Shown here: positions 1 through 6,770 of the stretch, in pieces
Layout of the letters: every line of letters starts with the position of its first letter
Position numbering within the stretch: position 1 is the first letter of the stretch
Source of the DNA: Anaerolineaceae bacterium UBA6086
GTDB lineage: Bacteria; Chloroflexota; Anaerolineae; Anaerolineales; Anaerolineaceae
Length of the DNA stretch: 8,097 nt
Assembly (NCBI GenBank): GCA_002436005.1
Contig: DIXG01000039.1
Coordinates: 543 to 8,639, forward strand
Reading direction: 5' to 3'
Notes under the pieces: generated by a model
The model's database searches: none
What the model was told of the DNA's origin: nothing
What the model saw: the letters and a program-made list of their open reading frames with translations, nothing else
Translations under genes and position numbers: made by a program

Positions 1-1366
1 TTTCTTCAACTTTTGCTTCAGGTTCGGTTTCTTCAACTTTTGCTTCAGGTTCTTCAACTTCCACTTCAGCTTCAGATTCCTCAACCTTTGCTTCAGATTC
101 AGACGTGTCAACATCTGCTTCCGCTTCTGTGTCTTCGCTCAAACCCTCGGTCAATCCCTCGACATCCAGTTTGCTTGTCAGCGTTTTCCAGTCGAGGTCA
201 GTATAGGCAGGGGAATCCACACGGCGCATGCTCAGGCCGATCCGGTGGGTATCTTCCTCAATTTTGATGATGCGCAGATTGACCACGTCACCTTCATGCA
301 GCACCTCTTTGGGGTGCTCAATGCGATGTTCGCTGATCTCAGAAATATGGATCAATCCTTCCAGATCGCCTTCAACATCATCGAGCAGCAAGCGGGCAAA
401 GGCACCAAAATTGGTCAAACGGGTAATTTTACCCTCAACCAGCTGACCTTCAGTCAGGCTGTTGATCTGGTCTTCCCATGGATCGTCCTTTAATCGACGA
501 ATGGAGAGACCAATGCGTTTGCGCTCGGTGTCAATGCTGATGATCTTCACCTTGATTTCCTGCCCAACCTCAAGAAGTTCACTGGGATGATTGACATGGT
601 CCCAGGAGAGCTCAGAAAGGTGTACCAGGCCGTCTGCGCCATTGATATTGACAAATGCGCCAAAATCAGCCAGGCTGGTCACACGACCTGTGCGAACCTC
701 ACCCTCTTTCAGTTCATCAATCACACGTTCTTTGATGGTGTCACGTGTTTCGCTGGAGGCTGCGCGTTCGGAAAGGATCAGGCGGCGTCTGTCTCGATCA
801 ACTTCGATCACACAGACCTCAATTTCCTCACCCACCATTTCGGAATAGCGTTCCTCAGGTGAATTGCCGGTGATGGTCAGGCGTCGGCCAAGGCCGATCT
901 GCGAGGCAGGAACAAAGCCGCGAATGGTTCCCAATGGCACCAGTAAGCCGCCTTTGTTATAGCCTTCAATTTTGGAAACAAAGGAGTCCTCTGATTCCAA
1001 GAGTTCTTCAGCTGTCTGCCAGTTTTCTTCTTCCATTGCCCGGTTGAAAGAAAGGATCAGGTTGCCGTTAGAATCTTCAGGATTGATGACATAAACGGTG
1101 ATCTCATCTCCAACTTTCCATGATTCAAGCGTTTCCTGATCGACTGAATCAAGTTCTTTACCAGTCAGGATCCCTTCTGATTTTGCGCCAACACTGACAA
1201 GTACCTGTCCGTCGCTAACGCTGGCAATGGTACCTTTGCGGATTTCGCCGCGCTTGGGGAAGTCTATGGTCAATCCTTCCTCAGCCAATAAGGCTTCCAT
1301 CTTGTTCATAGGTTCTTCCTGATTTCCTGCTTCCCCCGTGCCTTTTACTACATCGTTTTGGTCCAT
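1..1366 (-). CDS. rpsA: 30S ribosomal protein S1 homologue, four S1 domains, 3' end outside window
   Basis: This is an RNA-binding protein of the ribosomal S1 family, which helps the small subunit bind mRNA. The frame is open from the ATG at 1364-1366 to the left edge (455 codons, no stop), so the C-terminus is missing. Four S1 (OB-fold) domains are readable at about residues 38-108, 122-201, 219-291 and 305-382. Domains 3 and 4 are the most typical, with FGAF at 235-238 and 320-323, GLVHLSEL and GLIHISEI, and RIGLSIRR and RIGLSMRR. Domain 4 carries a short acidic insertion near residues 329-336. The tail after residue 383 is rich in Glu, Ala and Val and repetitive. Start choice: ATG 1366 follows GGAG by 11 nt and sits about 28 nt below a strong promoter. 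Met20 (ATG ending at 1309) has AGGA at better spacing and remains possible. Four domains fit Gram-positive and Chloroflexota S1 proteins rather than six-domain E. coli S1. Confidence 0.93.
   Translation of the reverse strand, partial: MDQNDVVKGTGEAGNQEEPMNKMEALLAEEGLTIDFPKRGEIRKGTIASVSDGQVLVSVGAKSEGILTGKELDSVDQETLESWKVGDEITVYVINPEDSNGNLILSFNRAMEEENWQTAEELLESEDSFVSKIEGYNKGGLLVPLGTIRGFVPASQIGLGRRLTITGNSPEERYSEMVGEEIEVCVIEVDRDRRRLILSERAASSETRDTIKERVIDELKEGEVRTGRVTSLADFGAFVNINGADGLVHLSELSWDHVNHPSELLEVGQEIKVKIISIDTERKRIGLSIRRLKDDPWEDQINSLTEGQLVEGKITRLTNFGAFARLLLDDVEGDLEGLIHISEISEHRIEHPKEVLHEGDVVNLRIIKIEEDTHRIGLSMRRVDSPAYTDLDWKTLTSKLDVEGLTEGLSEDTEAEADVDTSESEAKVEESEAEVEVEEPEAKVEETEPEAKVEE
2..52 (-). 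repeat. 27-bp tandem repeat encoding the acidic S1 tail
   Basis: Positions 2-25 and 29-52 are identical over 24 bp, giving a 27-bp period. The repeat encodes a nine-residue unit of the type ETEPEAKVE. Decayed copies continue to about position 115 (variants of SEAKVEE and SEAEVEVEE). The array sits inside the rpsA frame and keeps that frame. It may continue past the window edge. Confidence 0.8.
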
Positions 1367-1400
1367 AAAATTAATAACTCCAAAGTTGAATTTCTCACTG

Positions 1401-1429
1401 ATTATAAGGGTTTATTTCCAACTTGACAA
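1401..1429 (-). promoter_or_regulatory. Proximal rpsA promoter (sigma-70 type)
   Basis: Reading the minus strand, the -35 box TTGTCA (1424-1429, 5/6 to consensus) is separated by exactly 17 bp from a perfect -10 box TATAAT (1401-1406). The expected start of transcription is near 1394, giving a leader of about 28 nt that contains the GGAG upstream of ATG 1366. This supports the longer rpsA start. Confidence 0.75.
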
Positions 1430-1480
1430 CCCCTCAAACTTTAATGGTTTGCATCGCGAGGATGTTCATCAGCTAGATCA

Positions 1481-1508
1481 ATTGTACCGGGTCAGAATTA
1501 ATTGTCAA
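1481..1508 (-). promoter_or_regulatory. Distal rpsA promoter (sigma-70 type)
   Basis: Reading the minus strand, a perfect -35 box TTGACA (1503-1508) is followed after 16 bp by TACAAT (1481-1486, 5/6 to consensus). Expected transcription start is near 1474. It lies in the 164-bp gap between the ftsK stop and rpsA, 80 bp upstream of the proximal promoter. The spacer is bounded by an inverted repeat, CCGGGT at 1487-1492 and ACCCGG at 1518-1523. Confidence 0.65.
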
Positions 1509-1530
1509 TTTAAGATCACCCGGCTAATAC

Positions 1531-3795
1531 CTACTTACCGTCAGGATCCAGAATCTCCCGAATCTGGGTTTTGGGATCGGGCTCGCCGATGATCCCTTTG
1601 GACTGCATTGCATCAATGATACGAGCAGCTCGCGTGTAGCCAATCCGCATTTTCCGCTGCAGCATCGAGACAGAAGCCTGGCCTTCTTCCCTGACAATGA
1701 TAACAGCTTCTTCAAACCTCTGATCCCGGTCTTTTTCTTCTTCCATTTCTTCCCAGAGAGGGGCTTGTTTGAGCGGTATGCCTTTTGTTGTCTGAAATGA
1801 TGCAGAGAGATCAGGGCGTTCGGGCGCATTTTTTGAGACCGTGAAGGCGCGCCAATAGGATGCCAGGCGGTTGATTTCCTGGTCAGAGATATAGGCGCTC
1901 TGGATTCGAACAGGCGCAGCGGCGTCTGGTGCCTGGAAGAGCATATCACCCCGCCCGAGAAGCCGTTCGGCGCCTGGCTGATCCAGGATAACACGGCTGT
2001 CCACACCTGAGGCAACTGCGAAAGCGATGCGTGCTGGAAAATTTGCTTTGATCAAACCCGTCAGAATGTCGGTTGACGGCCTTTGGGTGGCGATAATCAG
2101 ATGAATTCCCGTGGCGCGAGCCAGCTGTGCCAGACGGGTAATGGAACGCTCAGTTTCATCCGGTGCGAGCATCATCAGGTCAGCCAGCTCATCAATCACA
2201 ACCAGGAGGTAGGGCAGTTTTTTCTCACCAGTTTTTTCGCAGTAGACGTTGTAATCGGCAATGTTGCGTGTTTGGGTGGCAGAAAACTTGCGATAACGCA
2301 CGTCCATTTCTCGCATCATCCACTGCAGCGCACCCACCACATGCTCCGCTTCGACGATAACAGGGGACAGCAGATGGGGAATCCCGTTGTAGCCGGTCAG
2401 TTCCACGCGTTTGGGGTCAACCAGGATCAAACGCAGTTCGTCCGGGGTCATATTGAGCAAGAAACAAGCGAGGATGTCGTTGATGCACACCGATTTTCCG
2501 GCGCCAGTTGTGCCGGCTATTAATAAGTGGGGCATCGCTGTCAGATCTGCAGCAACTGGATTGCCAGCAACATCCTTGCCCAACGCCATTTTGAGCGGAG
2601 ATTTGAGATTCTTATATGCGCTGCTCTGAATCACATCGCTGAGGGAAACCAGTGCAATTTGTTGGTTAGGCACCTCGATACCAATGTAACCTTTGCCCGG
2701 AACAGGCGCCTGGATGCGAATGCGTGAAGCAGCCAGGGCAAGTGCAAGATCATCAGCAAGGGCGGTGATTTTAGACACACGAACGCGAGTTTTCCCATTC
2801 CGAGATTCGATAAAAGCGGGCTCAACCCCAAATAAGGTGATGGTTGGTCCGCGGCGGATATCCACTACTCGCGCGGGTGCGCCGAAGGACCGCAGTGTTT
2901 CTTCGATCACTCGGGCTCGCTGGCGGTCATTTTCAACGGTATCCGGGGGTTCAATGCTCGGATCCAGGATTTCGTTAATCTCTGGCAGCACCCAGACCGG
3001 TTGGCTGGGGCTTGCGTTATAGTAAAGATCATCAGAGGGACCTGCGGTTGGTACAGCACCTGTGGCGGGTTGTTGGGCTGCCTTAGCTGAACTTGATTGT
3101 GATTTACCCTGGCTCTCTTGTGCTGATCTAACTTGTTCTGAATTGGGCAGGGCTTTGTCTGGCCGACGAATCGCTTTAATCAGTTTCTGAGCGGCAGTTT
3201 TGATCCTGGTAAAAATGTCCTGCACGGTCTTGCTCAGCCATTTGACCACGTTTACCATGGTCAGGTCCAATGTCAGGATCAGGCTGATGAGCAGCCAGGC
3301 ACTCAGCGCAATGATGGCACCTGGCCTTCCAAGAGCAATTACCAGCCAGACTTTGAAGGCTGCACCGATATATCCACCGCCAATCCCGTTATAGGCTTCG
3401 GGAAATCCGCCATCGATGATTAAGTGAAACCAGGCAGTCAGATTGATGAAAAGAAGAATGATTCCCACCAGCCGTTCAGCAGAGAGGCGAGGAAATCGGT
3501 CCAGATTTCTGAGAAGCATCCACACACCGAGAATGATTAATGCAATGGGCAGAATATAGACATTCCAGCCCATTGCCTTCCTCAGGTATAAGACCCACCA
3601 TCCAGTGACTTTGCCTGTTGATTGGGTGATCAGGCTGAAGAGCGTCAACACGCCGATCAGGGCTAAGACGATACCAATGATATCGATTCGTCTTTGGGGC
3701 GAGATCTCAGCTATAACGGGTTTTCTTTGTTTTGTCCTGGTCGATCTTTGACTGCGTTGATTCGATTTTGATTTCTTGGTCTTTCGGCGTGCCAT
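1531..3795 (-). CDS. ftsK: DNA translocase FtsK/SpoIIIE
   Basis: This is a membrane-anchored, ATP-driven double-stranded DNA pump that acts at the division septum to clear and align chromosome termini. The 754-residue protein starts with a Lys/Arg-rich segment. About four membrane segments follow at roughly residues 37-57, 77-95, 107-127 and 150-177, then a short Ser/Ala/Gln-rich linker (about 215-260), shorter than in E. coli FtsK. The motor domain has Walker A GTTGAGKS (428-435) and Walker B LLVVIDELADL (530-540, D535 and E536). The C-terminal winged-helix gamma domain (about 696-740) contains SMLQRKMRIGYTRAARIIDA, which in this family reads polar DNA motifs. Start choice: ATG 3795 (MARRKTKK) follows AGGAG by 6 nt. 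An in-frame ATG at 3828 would lie only about 3 nt from the predicted transcription start and has no SD. All domains look intact. The neighbouring rho gene is divergent. Confidence 0.95.
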   Translation of the reverse strand: MARRKTKKSKSNQRSQRSTRTKQRKPVIAEISPQRRIDIIGIVLALIGVLTLFSLITQSTGKVTGWWVLYLRKAMGWNVYILPIALIILGVWMLLRNLDRFPRLSAERLVGIILLFINLTAWFHLIIDGGFPEAYNGIGGGYIGAAFKVWLVIALGRPGAIIALSAWLLISLILTLDLTMVNVVKWLSKTVQDIFTRIKTAAQKLIKAIRRPDKALPNSEQVRSAQESQGKSQSSSAKAAQQPATGAVPTAGPSDDLYYNASPSQPVWVLPEINEILDPSIEPPDTVENDRQRARVIEETLRSFGAPARVVDIRRGPTITLFGVEPAFIESRNGKTRVRVSKITALADDLALALAASRIRIQAPVPGKGYIGIEVPNQQIALVSLSDVIQSSAYKNLKSPLKMALGKDVAGNPVAADLTAMPHLLIAGTTGAGKSVCINDILACFLLNMTPDELRLILVDPKRVELTGYNGIPHLLSPVIVEAEHVVGALQWMMREMDVRYRKFSATQTRNIADYNVYCEKTGEKKLPYLLVVIDELADLMMLAPDETERSITRLAQLARATGIHLIIATQRPSTDILTGLIKANFPARIAFAVASGVDSRVILDQPGAERLLGRGDMLFQAPDAAAPVRIQSAYISDQEINRLASYWRAFTVSKNAPERPDLSASFQTTKGIPLKQAPLWEEMEEEKDRDQRFEEAVIIVREEGQASVSMLQRKMRIGYTRAARIIDAMQSKGIIGEPDPKTQIREILDPDGK

Positions 3796-3801
3796 TCCGA
3801 A

Positions 3802-3806
3802 CTCCT
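3802..3806 (-). promoter_or_regulatory. Ribosome binding site that decides the ftsK start
   Basis: AGGAG on the minus strand lies 6 nt before ATG 3795. It selects the MARRK start over the in-frame ATG at 3828, which has no comparable site. Confidence 0.75.
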
Positions 3807-3837
3807 GGTTGACAAACGACAACAGCATTCTAAATCG

Positions 3838-3848
3838 ATTATAGCATA
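3838..3848 (-). promoter_or_regulatory. ftsK promoter with extended -10
   Basis: The minus strand reads TATG, C, TATAAT, a perfect -10 hexamer (3838-3843) with the TGn extension. No good -35 box is present at the proper distance, which is usual for extended -10 promoters. Expected transcription start near 3831 gives a leader of about 36 nt to the ATG at 3795. Confidence 0.6.
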
Positions 3849-3907
3849 GCCCTCTAATTGAAATGATTTTCCATGAGATTAGGATGCACGATGGCTGAGC
3901 TGAGGTT

Positions 3908-3916
3908 TGTGGATAA
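3908..3916 (-). promoter_or_regulatory. Candidate DnaA box upstream of ftsK
   Basis: The plus strand reads TGTGGATAA, the exact complement of the consensus DnaA box TTATCCACA. It lies about 65 bp upstream of the ftsK -10 element. DnaA is known in other bacteria to regulate genes at such boxes; a role here is inference. One 9-mer match can occur by chance. Confidence 0.35.
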
Positions 3917-3928
3917 GAACAATTCTTA
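3914..3928. repeat. 15-bp palindrome TAAGAA-caa-TTCTTA
   Basis: A perfect 6-bp inverted repeat with a 3-nt centre overlaps the last three bases of the DnaA box. It has operator-like size, but no known regulator is recognised from it. Confidence 0.3.
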
Positions 3929-3964
3929 GGGTGGTTTTTCGAGCCCGAACATCGAATTTAAGCC

Positions 3965-3992
3965 TTGACCGATTCGAAAATTCGAGTATCAT
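3965..3992 (+). promoter_or_regulatory. Upstream rho promoter
   Basis: TTGACC (3965-3970, 5/6) is followed after 16 bp by TATCAT (3987-3992, 5/6). Expected transcription start is near 3999. The spacer contains the palindrome TCGAA-aa-TTCGA (3974-3985), so a regulator could bind between the boxes. The 10-bp sequence CCGAACATCG occurs on both sides of this promoter, at 3945-3954 and 4002-4011. Confidence 0.5.
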
Positions 3993-4026
3993 AGGATTAT
4001 TCCGAACATCGTGAAGATAAAACTAT

Positions 4027-4055
4027 TTGCGTGGGATTTTAAAATCTGATATAAT
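4027..4055 (+). promoter_or_regulatory. Main rho promoter with extended -10
   Basis: TTGCGT (4027-4032) lies 17 bp upstream of a perfect TATAAT (4050-4055), which is preceded by TGA, an extended -10. Expected transcription start near 4062 leaves an untranslated leader of about 290 nt before the rho ATG. Confidence 0.65.
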
Positions 4056-4061
4056 TTTTAC

Positions 4062-4354
4062 ATACCCAAAATTTAAATTTGCTGATACATTTAATTTATC
4101 GCTCTTTACAGCGACCGTGCGAAAGCATGACTCCCTAATGTTTGATCACGAGAAAAACCACTCACCGAGGCAATAAGTTCATCACTGGATCAGCGCGCGG
4201 GAACATCAATTTTTGACGCAATTTTCATCTCAATTTTCGAAATCGGTAACAAAATCGCCAGATGGCTTTTATATGTGCGTGTGAGGAGCTTTTTGGCACG
4301 CAAAGCAACCCTATCAATACAGGAGTCACACTCAAATTAGAGAAAAGTTGAATA
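4062..4354 (+). promoter_or_regulatory. Long structured leader of rho
   Basis: From the expected transcription start to the rho ATG there are about 293 nt without a clear gene. Two adjacent hairpins are visible by eye: TCGCT/AGCGA with a 6-nt loop (4099-4114), and CGTGC/GCATG closed by a GAAA tetraloop (4116-4129), containing one G-U pair. E. coli rho is known to regulate itself through termination in its leader; whether this leader works the same way is inference. I do not recognise a known riboswitch class. Confidence 0.4.
4293..4340 (+). other. Possible 15-codon leader peptide upstream of rho
   Basis: GAGGAG (4283-4288) is followed 4 nt later by TTG (4293), opening a 15-codon frame (MARKATLSIQESHSN if TTG is read as Met) that ends with TAG at 4338-4340, 14 nt before the rho ATG. 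A GTG at 4281 is in the same frame. The rho start itself has only a weak upstream purine stretch, so translation coupled to this short frame is conceivable. Codon content gives no independent support. Confidence 0.2.
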
Positions 4355-5623
4355 ATGGATATCATAGGATTAGAGAAAAAACCACTGTCTGAATTACGTA
4401 CTATTGCTCAAGATTTAGGAATACCCCGCCCCAACCGACATAAAAAAGAAACCTTAATCCTTCTAATCTCTAAAGCGATGGGGGAAGCTGAAGGTTTGGA
4501 GATTCGTGGCGGTGTGCTGGAGATTATGAATGAGGGCATCGGATTCCTGCGTCAAAATTACAAAATTGGGGCTGAGGATGTCTACGTTTCACAGGCACAA
4601 TTACGGCGGTATGAACTGCGCCCGGGTGATATGGTCATTGGCCATGTCCGCCCGCCAAGGGAATCCGAACGGCATTACGGCTTGTTGAAGGTGGAATATG
4701 TTAATGGATTAACACCTGAGGAAGCCAAAAGGCGTCCCATTTTCAGTAAGTTGACCCCCATCTTCCCTGACAAACGTTTTGATTTGGAAACTGATCCCAA
4801 GATTTTATCCACACGAATCATTAACCTGATTGCGCCCATCGGACGCGGGCAAAGGGGGATGATCGTGTCGCCCCCAAAAGCTGGGAAGACGACGATCTTA
4901 AAGGAAATTGCCAACGCGATCTTTGTCAATCACCCTGATGTGCGGCAGATCATGTCATTGATCGGTGAAAGACCGGAAGAAGTGACGGATATGGATCGTT
5001 CCGTTGAAGCCGAAGTGGTTGCTTCGACCTTTGATGAACCGGTTACGGCACATGTGCGTTCAGCTGAAATCGCCCTGGAACGTGCAAAACGTCTGGTGGA
5101 GTCCGGTCATGATGTGGTGATTTTAATGGACTCACTGACACGATTGGCTCGGGCTTATAACCTGGTGGTCAATCCTTCCGGACGGACACTCTCGGGTGGG
5201 TTGGATCCTTCCGCGCTTTATCCACCGAAGAGCTTCTTTGGGGCTGCACGCAACCTTGAGGAAGGCGGTTCTTTGACCATTATCGCCACTGCGCTGGTTG
5301 ATACCGGCTCGAGACTGGATGATGTGGTCTTTGAAGAATTCAAAGGAACGGGTAATATGGAATTGCATCTTTCCCGTCGCTTGCAGGAACGACGAACCTT
5401 CCCTGCCATTGATATTGAGAAATCGTCCACCCGGCGAGAAGACCTGCTGCTTGGCCCCGACATCTTGAAGCGAGCCTGGTTGATGCGGCGGATGTATCTG
5501 CAAATGATCAGTACACCCCCCCAAGGCGCTGGCATGGATGCTGCTGTGGCGATGGAAGCGCTCGTGCAGCAAATTGCACGGACGAAGACCAACCTCGAAT
5601 TCTTAGAATCTCTTAATGAATAG
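4355..5623 (+). CDS. rho: Transcription termination factor Rho
   Basis: Rho is a hexameric RNA helicase that loads on C-rich nascent RNA and releases RNA polymerase. The 422-residue protein is close to the 419 residues of E. coli Rho. An N-terminal helical Rho_N segment (about 1-42) precedes a cold-shock-like primary RNA-binding domain (about 48-118). The ATPase core begins at about 150 with GRGQRGMIVSPPKAGKT (163-179), the Walker A loop. The catalytic segment GERPEEVTDM is at 204-213 and Walker B VILMD at 255-259 (D259), followed by SLTRLARAYN. The Q-loop region SGGLDPSALYPPKSFFGAARN spans 280-300 and the R-loop EFKGTGNMEL 328-337. STRREDLL is at 358-365. All key motifs are present and there is no large insertion of the kind seen in Actinobacteria. 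ATG 4355 is the first start after the in-frame TGA at 4349; its SD is weak. Confidence 0.97.
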   Translation: MDIIGLEKKPLSELRTIAQDLGIPRPNRHKKETLILLISKAMGEAEGLEIRGGVLEIMNEGIGFLRQNYKIGAEDVYVSQAQLRRYELRPGDMVIGHVRPPRESERHYGLLKVEYVNGLTPEEAKRRPIFSKLTPIFPDKRFDLETDPKILSTRIINLIAPIGRGQRGMIVSPPKAGKTTILKEIANAIFVNHPDVRQIMSLIGERPEEVTDMDRSVEAEVVASTFDEPVTAHVRSAEIALERAKRLVESGHDVVILMDSLTRLARAYNLVVNPSGRTLSGGLDPSALYPPKSFFGAARNLEEGGSLTIIATALVDTGSRLDDVVFEEFKGTGNMELHLSRRLQERRTFPAIDIEKSSTRREDLLLGPDILKRAWLMRRMYLQMISTPPQGAGMDAAVAMEALVQQIARTKTNLEFLESLNE

Positions 5624-5627
5624 GTAA

Positions 5628-5633
5628 TATAAT
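5628..5633 (+). promoter_or_regulatory. Possible -10 element for the M23 peptidase gene
   Basis: A perfect TATAAT lies 5 nt after the rho stop and 30 nt before the peptidase start. No good -35 box is seen at 16-18 bp and there is no TGn extension, so the gene may instead be co-transcribed with rho. Confidence 0.25.
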
Positions 5634-5652
5634 TACTGAAAATTTTATTGGC

Positions 5653-5659
5653 AGGTGAT
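5653..5659 (+). promoter_or_regulatory. Ribosome binding site that favours a TTG start for the M23 gene
   Basis: AGGTGAT is a 7-nt match to the complement of the 16S rRNA 3' end and lies 4 nt before TTG 5664. The in-frame GTG at 5655 is inside this site and has no SD of its own, so it is probably part of the RBS rather than the start. Confidence 0.5.
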
Positions 5660-5663
5660 AATT

Positions 5664-6770
5664 TTGAATCAACTAAAGCAGGAAGAAAAATTAACACAAC
5701 AAAATAAGCGCAACTGGCAGTTTTGGCTCTCTTGGGCTGGAACAGCTGTGCTTGTTGCTGTCCTTGTGTCCATGCTTTACTGGCAGCCAATTTTGGCAAA
5801 TGAATTGGATCAGAGAACTGGCAATACATCGGTTTATGCTGGTGAGGCGGCGGGCAACCCGGCGGCATCAGTCAGCCAGGCGAATATGCCCTATTTTGAG
5901 GTTGAAGATGGGAAACTCGCCCTGGTGCGATATCCAGAAACGCGTACGATTGCCCCCACTCGGCCGCGCAATCATGCCGTAGAGTATGAAGTTCAATTAG
6001 GAGATGCGGTATTCAGCATCGCTCAAAAGTTCAACATCACACCGGAGACATTGTTGTGGTCAAATTATGACGTTTTGAAGGATGATCCACATTCTTTATC
6101 CCCCGGGCAGGTGCTGATCATTCCTCCCACCAACGGGATCATCTATGAATGGAAAGAAGGGGATGATTTGGAGATCGTTGCCAGGGATTTTCGGGCATCG
6201 ATGGATGACATCCTCAATTGGTCGGGTAACGGATTGGACATCACCAACCCCGAAATTGAACCGGGAGATATGGTCATGATTCCGGGCGGCGAGCGTGAGT
6301 TTCAACAGTGGGTTGTTCCAACTTATGCCGTGGGTCGTTCTGGAACCAACGCAACCCTACCGGGAGGATGTGAAGTCACCGGTGGTGGCTACTATGGCGG
6401 TGGTTTTTTTATCTGGCCGGCAAGCAATCATTACCTCTCTGGAAATGATTTTTGGTCAGGACATCTGGCAATTGATATCGCAGCGGGAACAGGAGCGCCG
6501 ATCTACGCTGCCGATGCAGGCGTGGTTGTGTTTTCTGGATGGAACAGCAATGGCTATGGCAATGTTGTCATGATCGATCATCAAAATGGCTATCATACTT
6601 TGTATGCACACCTCAATTCAACCACCGTTTCCTGCGGCTCCAGTGCTGCACAGGGGCAGGTGATCGGGTATGCGGGTTCGACCGGCAACTCGACCGGTCC
6701 TCACCTGCATTTTGAAGTACGCTACCTGGGTGGTTTTCTTAACCCATGGACGGTGTTACCCCCGGGCTAA
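5664..6770 (+). CDS. Membrane-anchored LysM and M23 (LytM-type) peptidase
   Basis: This is a probable zinc endopeptidase that cuts peptide bridges in peptidoglycan outside the membrane. With the TTG start it has 368 residues. A positively charged N-terminus leads into one hydrophobic segment (about 20-44), an uncleaved anchor or signal peptide. A good LysM domain follows (about 106-154: YEVQLGDAVFSIAQKFNITP, ending SPGQVLIIPP), then a more diverged second LysM (about 158-207). The M23 domain spans about 260-360. Its zinc ligands fit H267 and D271 in GHLAIDIAA and H349 in the HLH motif (347-349); H316 in YAHL is a further conserved histidine. The active site therefore looks intact. Two cysteines (236 and 324) could form a disulfide. 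GTG 5655 is the alternative start, adding three residues. The gene lies 40 bp after rho and ends just before the tRNA promoter. A role in envelope growth or division is inferred from the family, not from rho. Confidence 0.9.
   Translation: MNQLKQEEKLTQQNKRNWQFWLSWAGTAVLVAVLVSMLYWQPILANELDQRTGNTSVYAGEAAGNPAASVSQANMPYFEVEDGKLALVRYPETRTIAPTRPRNHAVEYEVQLGDAVFSIAQKFNITPETLLWSNYDVLKDDPHSLSPGQVLIIPPTNGIIYEWKEGDDLEIVARDFRASMDDILNWSGNGLDITNPEIEPGDMVMIPGGEREFQQWVVPTYAVGRSGTNATLPGGCEVTGGGYYGGGFFIWPASNHYLSGNDFWSGHLAIDIAAGTGAPIYAADAGVVVFSGWNSNGYGNVVMIDHQNGYHTLYAHLNSTTVSCGSSAAQGQVIGYAGSTGNSTGPHLHFEVRYLGGFLNPWTVLPPG

Larger units (their letters stand above)
3796..4354. other. Divergent intergenic region between ftsK and rho
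   Basis: This 559-bp AT-rich gap has no supported protein gene beyond the ftsK start region. It contains, left to right: the ftsK RBS and promoter, a perfect DnaA box overlapping a small palindrome, a cluster of TTCGA/TCGAA half-sites around a first rho promoter, a second rho promoter with an extended -10, and a leader of about 290 nt before rho. In-frame stops, including TGA at 4349-4351, exclude an upstream extension of rho. Confidence 0.7.

Noticed and set aside
13..862. Several plus-strand open frames opposite rpsA
   Set aside because: They overlap S1 domains whose sequence is clearly conserved on the minus strand, and the frame over the tail is low-complexity Leu/Gln from the repeat.
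1487..1530. Possible intrinsic terminator after ftsK
   Set aside because: The CCGGGT/ACCCGG stem has a 25-nt loop and no T-run after it on the minus strand, so it does not fit an intrinsic terminator.
2083..2523. Plus-strand open frame opposite the ftsK motor domain
   Set aside because: It is antisense to the conserved Walker region. It has no plausible RBS-linked unit and its composition reflects the complementary codons of ftsK.
3145..3152. GGGCAGGG, a match to the KOPS motif GGGNAGGG used by FtsK
   Set aside because: About one such match is expected in a window of this size. It lies inside ftsK and there is no skewed array.
3796..3828. Longer FtsK start at ATG 3828
   Set aside because: It has no SD and falls almost at the predicted transcription start, while ATG 3795 has AGGAG at ideal spacing.
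4138..4176. 12-codon ATG frame in the rho leader
   Set aside because: It has no Shine-Dalgarno sequence upstream, and frames this short are common by chance.
4296..4325. Piece resembling the 3' part of a c-di-GMP-I riboswitch (ACGCAAAGC)
   Set aside because: The matching first half with GGGCAAACC and the GNRA-capped stem in the right order is missing, so a riboswitch call is not supported.
4805..4813. Second exact DnaA box TTATCCACA
   Set aside because: It lies in a conserved coding stretch of rho (ILSTRI), where codon choice explains it, far from any promoter.
5218..5868. Long minus-strand open frame across the rho end and M23 start
   Set aside because: It is antisense to two well-supported genes. 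Its translation is rich in Ser, Pro and Arg with no recognisable domain, so it is a shadow of the plus-strand coding.
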